Source: DYJE01 sp041660385 (GTDB lineage: Bacteria; Desulfobacterota; Desulfobacteria; Desulfobacterales; Desulfolunaceae). From it: 64,000 nucleotides of DNA. The DNA lies in contig JBAZWJ010000003.1 in the NCBI GenBank assembly GCA_041660385.1, positions 1 through 64,000 of the forward strand, written 5' to 3'. The notes under the pieces are model-generated. The model was given only the letters and a program-made list of their open reading frames with translations, had not been told where the DNA came from and did not search any database. Positions 61,800-64,000 of the stretch are shown here, piece after piece. Every line of letters starts with the position of its first letter. Position 1 is the first letter of the stretch. Position numbers and translations under genes: made by a program.

Positions 61800-62397
61800 G
61801 ACAAAAAAAGAATCATTTATTCACCTGCCATGTCATTTTCATTATTTGCGTCTGATCTTCCGCTAAGGACAATGCCCAGGGCCTTCCCTAATTCCGCAAT
61901 ATGCATGAGTTGAGTAAGGTGATCCAGAGTTCAAATTCCATGTTGCAATCAACGTGTATGTTTTGTAGGGGCAGGACCTTGTGTCTGCCCTTTGGTCTAC
62001 CCAATTAAGCACCATCATGATTTCGAAACCCAATACGCTTAATTTGTTAATGATATTATTAATTTAGTGATATTTACTCAGAATTTTGAAACGCCGTCCT
62101 GATATTTTTGTACCAAAATTTCTGGTATACATGATCGCCAGTTTTCACTTTCAATAGGTGCAACATAAAATCAAAAAAACCATTTGAACTCACAGGGAAT
62201 TTAATGTAAAAATGCGTCTCAATATGACGGCAAGTCGCCTATTATCACCGGTCAAATTTAGTGCCTGTTTTTCAGGTCCAATTATAAAATATATAATTTA
62301 GTTGTTTATAATCATTAATCATCCAGCAAATTCGATGATACTGAACATTCATATCGATGAATTTGACTGGTTAATCATAATGTTATCAGGAGTAAAT
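61800..62397. other. Intergenic region before the cassette array
   Basis: A minus-strand frame at about 61817-61926 reads DHLTQLMHIAELGKALGIVL, then SGRSDANNENDMAGE and a stop. It looks like the C-terminal end of some lost gene but is not identified. At 61965-61993 there is another GTAGGGGCAGG palindrome, almost the same as at 43978. The rest (62000-62397) is AT-rich; ACCAAAATTTCTGGT at about 62112 is a small palindrome. No integron integrase or clear attI site is visible here, although promoter-like AT-rich sequence lies ahead of the TIR gene. Confidence 0.5.
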
Positions 62398-63159
62398 ATG
62401 AATGTTTTCATTAGTTGGTCTGGCATTATGAGTCAAGAATTTGGAGAATCAATAAGAAATTGGCTTCCGTCAGTTTTACAAATGGTGAAACCTTATTTTA
62501 CTCCAAATGATATTGAAAAGGGTGCTAGATGGAGCAGCCATATTTCTAAAGAATTGGAAGCTTCAAAAATTGGATTATTTTGTTTAACTCGAGAAAACTT
62601 GAATAGTCCGTGGATTATGTTCGAGGCTGGAGCTATCTCGAAAATAGTCGGTGAATCAAGTGTTTGCCCTATTCTTTTTGGTATAGGAAAAAATGATGTT
62701 ACAGGGCCATTGTCTCAGTTCCAACTTACAACCTTTGATAAAGAAGAGATGGCGAAACTTATTGTTACAATAAATGAAAAATGTGGAGAACAAAAACTGC
62801 TTGATAAGACAATGGAATCTGTATTTGAAATGTGGTGGACACGGCTCGAAAAAGATGTAAATGAAGTAGTTTCAAGGCACTCTAAGGTTGTAAAAGAAAA
62901 AATTAGATCAGACAGAGATTTACTTGAAGAAATCTTATCATTAACTCGATTGATGGTTAATAAAAATCAAAAAGAAAATATTGATGAGAATGAAATGTCA
63001 AAAATACTTTTACGTATAGCCTATTCAGACTTTCTAAAGAATAGACCTTCTTTATTAAACACTGAGAGAGGGCCGTTTGATGAGAAATATGAAAAGGCAT
63101 TATCGAAAGTATGCCAATCAGATGAAAAATTAAAGAAAAACATAAATGATCTATTTTGA
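62398..63159 (+). CDS. TIR-domain protein (probable NAD-hydrolysing defence effector)
   Basis: Residues 1-150 of this 253-residue protein form a TIR domain of the standalone bacterial type: MNVFISWSG, NWLPSVLQMVKPYFTPND, EKGARWSSHISKELEASKIG, LFCLTRENLNSPWIMFEAGA with Glu76 at the catalytic position of TIR NADases, then FGIGKNDVTGPLSQFQLTTF. The remainder is helical and highly charged. Start ATG 62398 is chosen for the AGGAG five bases upstream; the frame is open to 62302. Gene GC content is visibly lower than its neighbours. An attC-like site lies right after the stop codon, so the gene appears to be an integron cassette. Confidence 0.85.
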   Translation: MNVFISWSGIMSQEFGESIRNWLPSVLQMVKPYFTPNDIEKGARWSSHISKELEASKIGLFCLTRENLNSPWIMFEAGAISKIVGESSVCPILFGIGKNDVTGPLSQFQLTTFDKEEMAKLIVTINEKCGEQKLLDKTMESVFEMWWTRLEKDVNEVVSRHSKVVKEKIRSDRDLLEEILSLTRLMVNKNQKENIDENEMSKILLRIAYSDFLKNRPSLLNTERGPFDEKYEKALSKVCQSDEKLKKNINDLF

Positions 63160-63215
63160 TAACAATTTGCTGCACGGAAGTGCAAAAAGCGCGCCCCGTG
63201 AGCAATGCGTTGGGC
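63157..63215 (+). other. attC-like recombination site
   Basis: GATAAC (63158-63163) next to the TIR stop codon and GCGTTGGGC (63207-63215, core GTTGGGC matching GTTRRRY) are the outer boxes. The inner arms are TTGCTGCACGG (63167-63177) and CCGTGAGCAA (63196-63205), which pair perfectly except for one extra G in the left arm, a classic extrahelical base of attC sites. The length of about 59 nt and position just after a stop codon fit an integron cassette boundary. Confidence 0.7.
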
Positions 63216-63272
63216 ATCTTTTATGTTCTCAATATTCCTTTAAATTATTCCCACAGGCAAAGGGGAAAAAGT

Positions 63273-63920
63273 ATGAGTCAGTTTCGGTCATTGAATATCG
63301 ATATTGTTGTTAATAACGAAACCAAAAGGATTGATGGGCAGAAAAGGACGGAGTTTGTTCAGCGTTATGGATTAAATGATCTCATACCAAATCGTTATTC
63401 AGAAGTTCTTATTGTTGATTTGATTGTAAATTTAGATTTAAACGGAATTGATCCAAGACAAATCATTGATGAAATTAAACGACTTGAAACCATAGATGAT
63501 GATGGTTATACAAAAGAAGCAACTCAATTCAAACACCCACCATTACACCCACTCTGGCATCAACATTATTTTTCTTCTCACTACATTGTGCCAAATATTC
63601 AAAATGAAATGAAAAGGAATTTTAAAACCATATGGGATACATCAATGGGACCAGAAGGCTCTGTTATAGAACAAAGTCATATCGATAATCTGGTGCATAA
63701 CATTGTCGAAGGAACTATTGAAACAAGAAGCCATGAAAAGCGCATAACAGGCGAATGGTTAGTCTTTGCTAAACAAACAACTGGAAATATCTATTTGTGT
63801 ATGGCAAATCATACAGCGGGAGATCAGAATATCTACGACAAGGTGGCATATTGCTGTGAGCGCCAATTTCCATTGCTGGAGCCATTCTCCTCTAATCGCA
63901 GAGCGTCACAGCAACCATGA
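63273..63920 (+). CDS. Hypothetical cassette-borne protein
   Basis: The 215-residue protein starts at ATG 63273 after AGGGGAAAAAGT (the frame is open to 63156). It has NIDIVVNNETKRIDGQKRTE, EVLIVDLIVNLDLNGIDPRQ, FKHPPLHPLWHQHYFSSHYI, EGTIETRSHEKRITGEWLVF and TGNIYLCMANHTAGDQNIYD. The HPLWHQHYF and EWLVF motifs suggest a compact alpha-beta fold, but no family is recognised. It lies between two attC-like sites and has AT-rich composition, so it is the second cassette. Function unknown. Confidence 0.65.
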   Translation: MSQFRSLNIDIVVNNETKRIDGQKRTEFVQRYGLNDLIPNRYSEVLIVDLIVNLDLNGIDPRQIIDEIKRLETIDDDGYTKEATQFKHPPLHPLWHQHYFSSHYIVPNIQNEMKRNFKTIWDTSMGPEGSVIEQSHIDNLVHNIVEGTIETRSHEKRITGEWLVFAKQTTGNIYLCMANHTAGDQNIYDKVAYCCERQFPLLEPFSSNRRASQQP

Positions 63921-63921
63921 T

Positions 63922-64000
63922 GCCCAACGAATAAGGATAGATCGTGTGAGGAACGAACCACGATCTTATCCGGTGGTTGAACAAGCCCGGTGTAGTTGAG
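63922..64000 (+). other. Second attC-like site, cut by the window edge
   Basis: GCCCAAC (63922-63928, matching RYYYAAC) follows the stop codon by one base. GGATAGATCGTG (63935-63946) pairs with CACGATCTTATCC (63959-63971) apart from one extra base. The distal GTTGGGC-type box would lie outside the window. This is the expected layout for the next cassette boundary but is not complete. Confidence 0.5.

Overview
The window looks like a chromosome segment of a strictly anaerobic, sulfate-reducer-like bacterium of the Desulfobacterota (Desulfobacterales/Desulfobacteraceae type). This is inferred from a CooC plus RACo-like corrinoid-activation pair (Wood-Ljungdahl or methyl-corrinoid metabolism), an oxalate/formate-type (OFA) transporter, several radical SAM enzymes, sigma-54 style regulation, very large Ig-like surface proteins, and the abundance of dispersed palindromic repeats. 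There is no rRNA gene or CRISPR array. The only tRNA gene is an initiator tRNA-Met.

Layout. 1-6.5 kb: IS66 transposase debris, then a minus-strand minor-pilin operon (fimT-pilW-pilV-pilX-pilY1). 6.7-10.7 kb: a NodU-type carbamoyltransferase divergent from a TMTC-like membrane/TPR protein. 10.8-13.8 kb: CooC ATPase and a frameshifted RACo-like [2Fe-2S]/ASKHA protein. 14.4-19 kb: a MASE3 sensor, a Cache histidine kinase, an NtrC-type regulator with an altered GAFTGA loop, and archaemetzincin. 19-21 kb: a 131-bp tandem repeat and an OFA transporter. 21.2-30.4 kb: a minus-strand envelope-glycan cluster (GT87, nucleotidyltransferase-GT2 fusion, two TMTC-like proteins, GT2, radical SAM). 30.8-32.7 kb: a two-gene AAA ATPase plus partner module that resembles the MAD3/MAD4 part of a defence system. 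33-39.7 kb: a GYD protein and a probable sigma-54-driven operon of lipoprotein, VanZ-like protein and Ig-repeat surface proteins. 40-46 kb: leuB, gamma-carbonic anhydrase-like protein, Ski2-like helicase, YkgJ-type protein and a thioesterase-sulfatase-modifying-factor fusion. 46.4-50.3 kb: a decayed accessory stretch (integrase/RelE remnants, DUF2325-like protein, small proteins, broken outer-membrane barrel, frameshifted FMN-binding protein). 50.7-61.8 kb: mostly housekeeping (tRNA-fMet, DUF167, rfaE1-like, thrH, hom, purM, tsaD, nagZ, mltG, radical SAM, hemW). 62.3-64 kb: what appears to be the start of an integron cassette array, with a TIR-domain gene in the first cassette.

Working together. 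thrH and hom supply threonine/homoserine metabolism; mltG and nagZ act on peptidoglycan; the 21-30 kb block plus the carbamoyltransferase probably build and decorate a surface glycan or glycosylate proteins; the kinase/regulator pair is a two-component system.

Most interesting signals: the TIR gene bounded by an attC-like site, the stand-alone MAD3/MAD4-like pair, the GAFPGA variant in the NtrC-type regulator, the PaaI-FGE fusion, an A7 slippery site in the FMN-binding gene, and several unusual repeat structures. At least four independent single-base frame disruptions occur (near 12.26, 48.15, 48.6-48.8 and 49.7 kb). They may be real decay or indel errors in the assembly, and this cannot be decided from the sequence alone. 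Family assignments are made from recognised motifs and memory; no database search was run.
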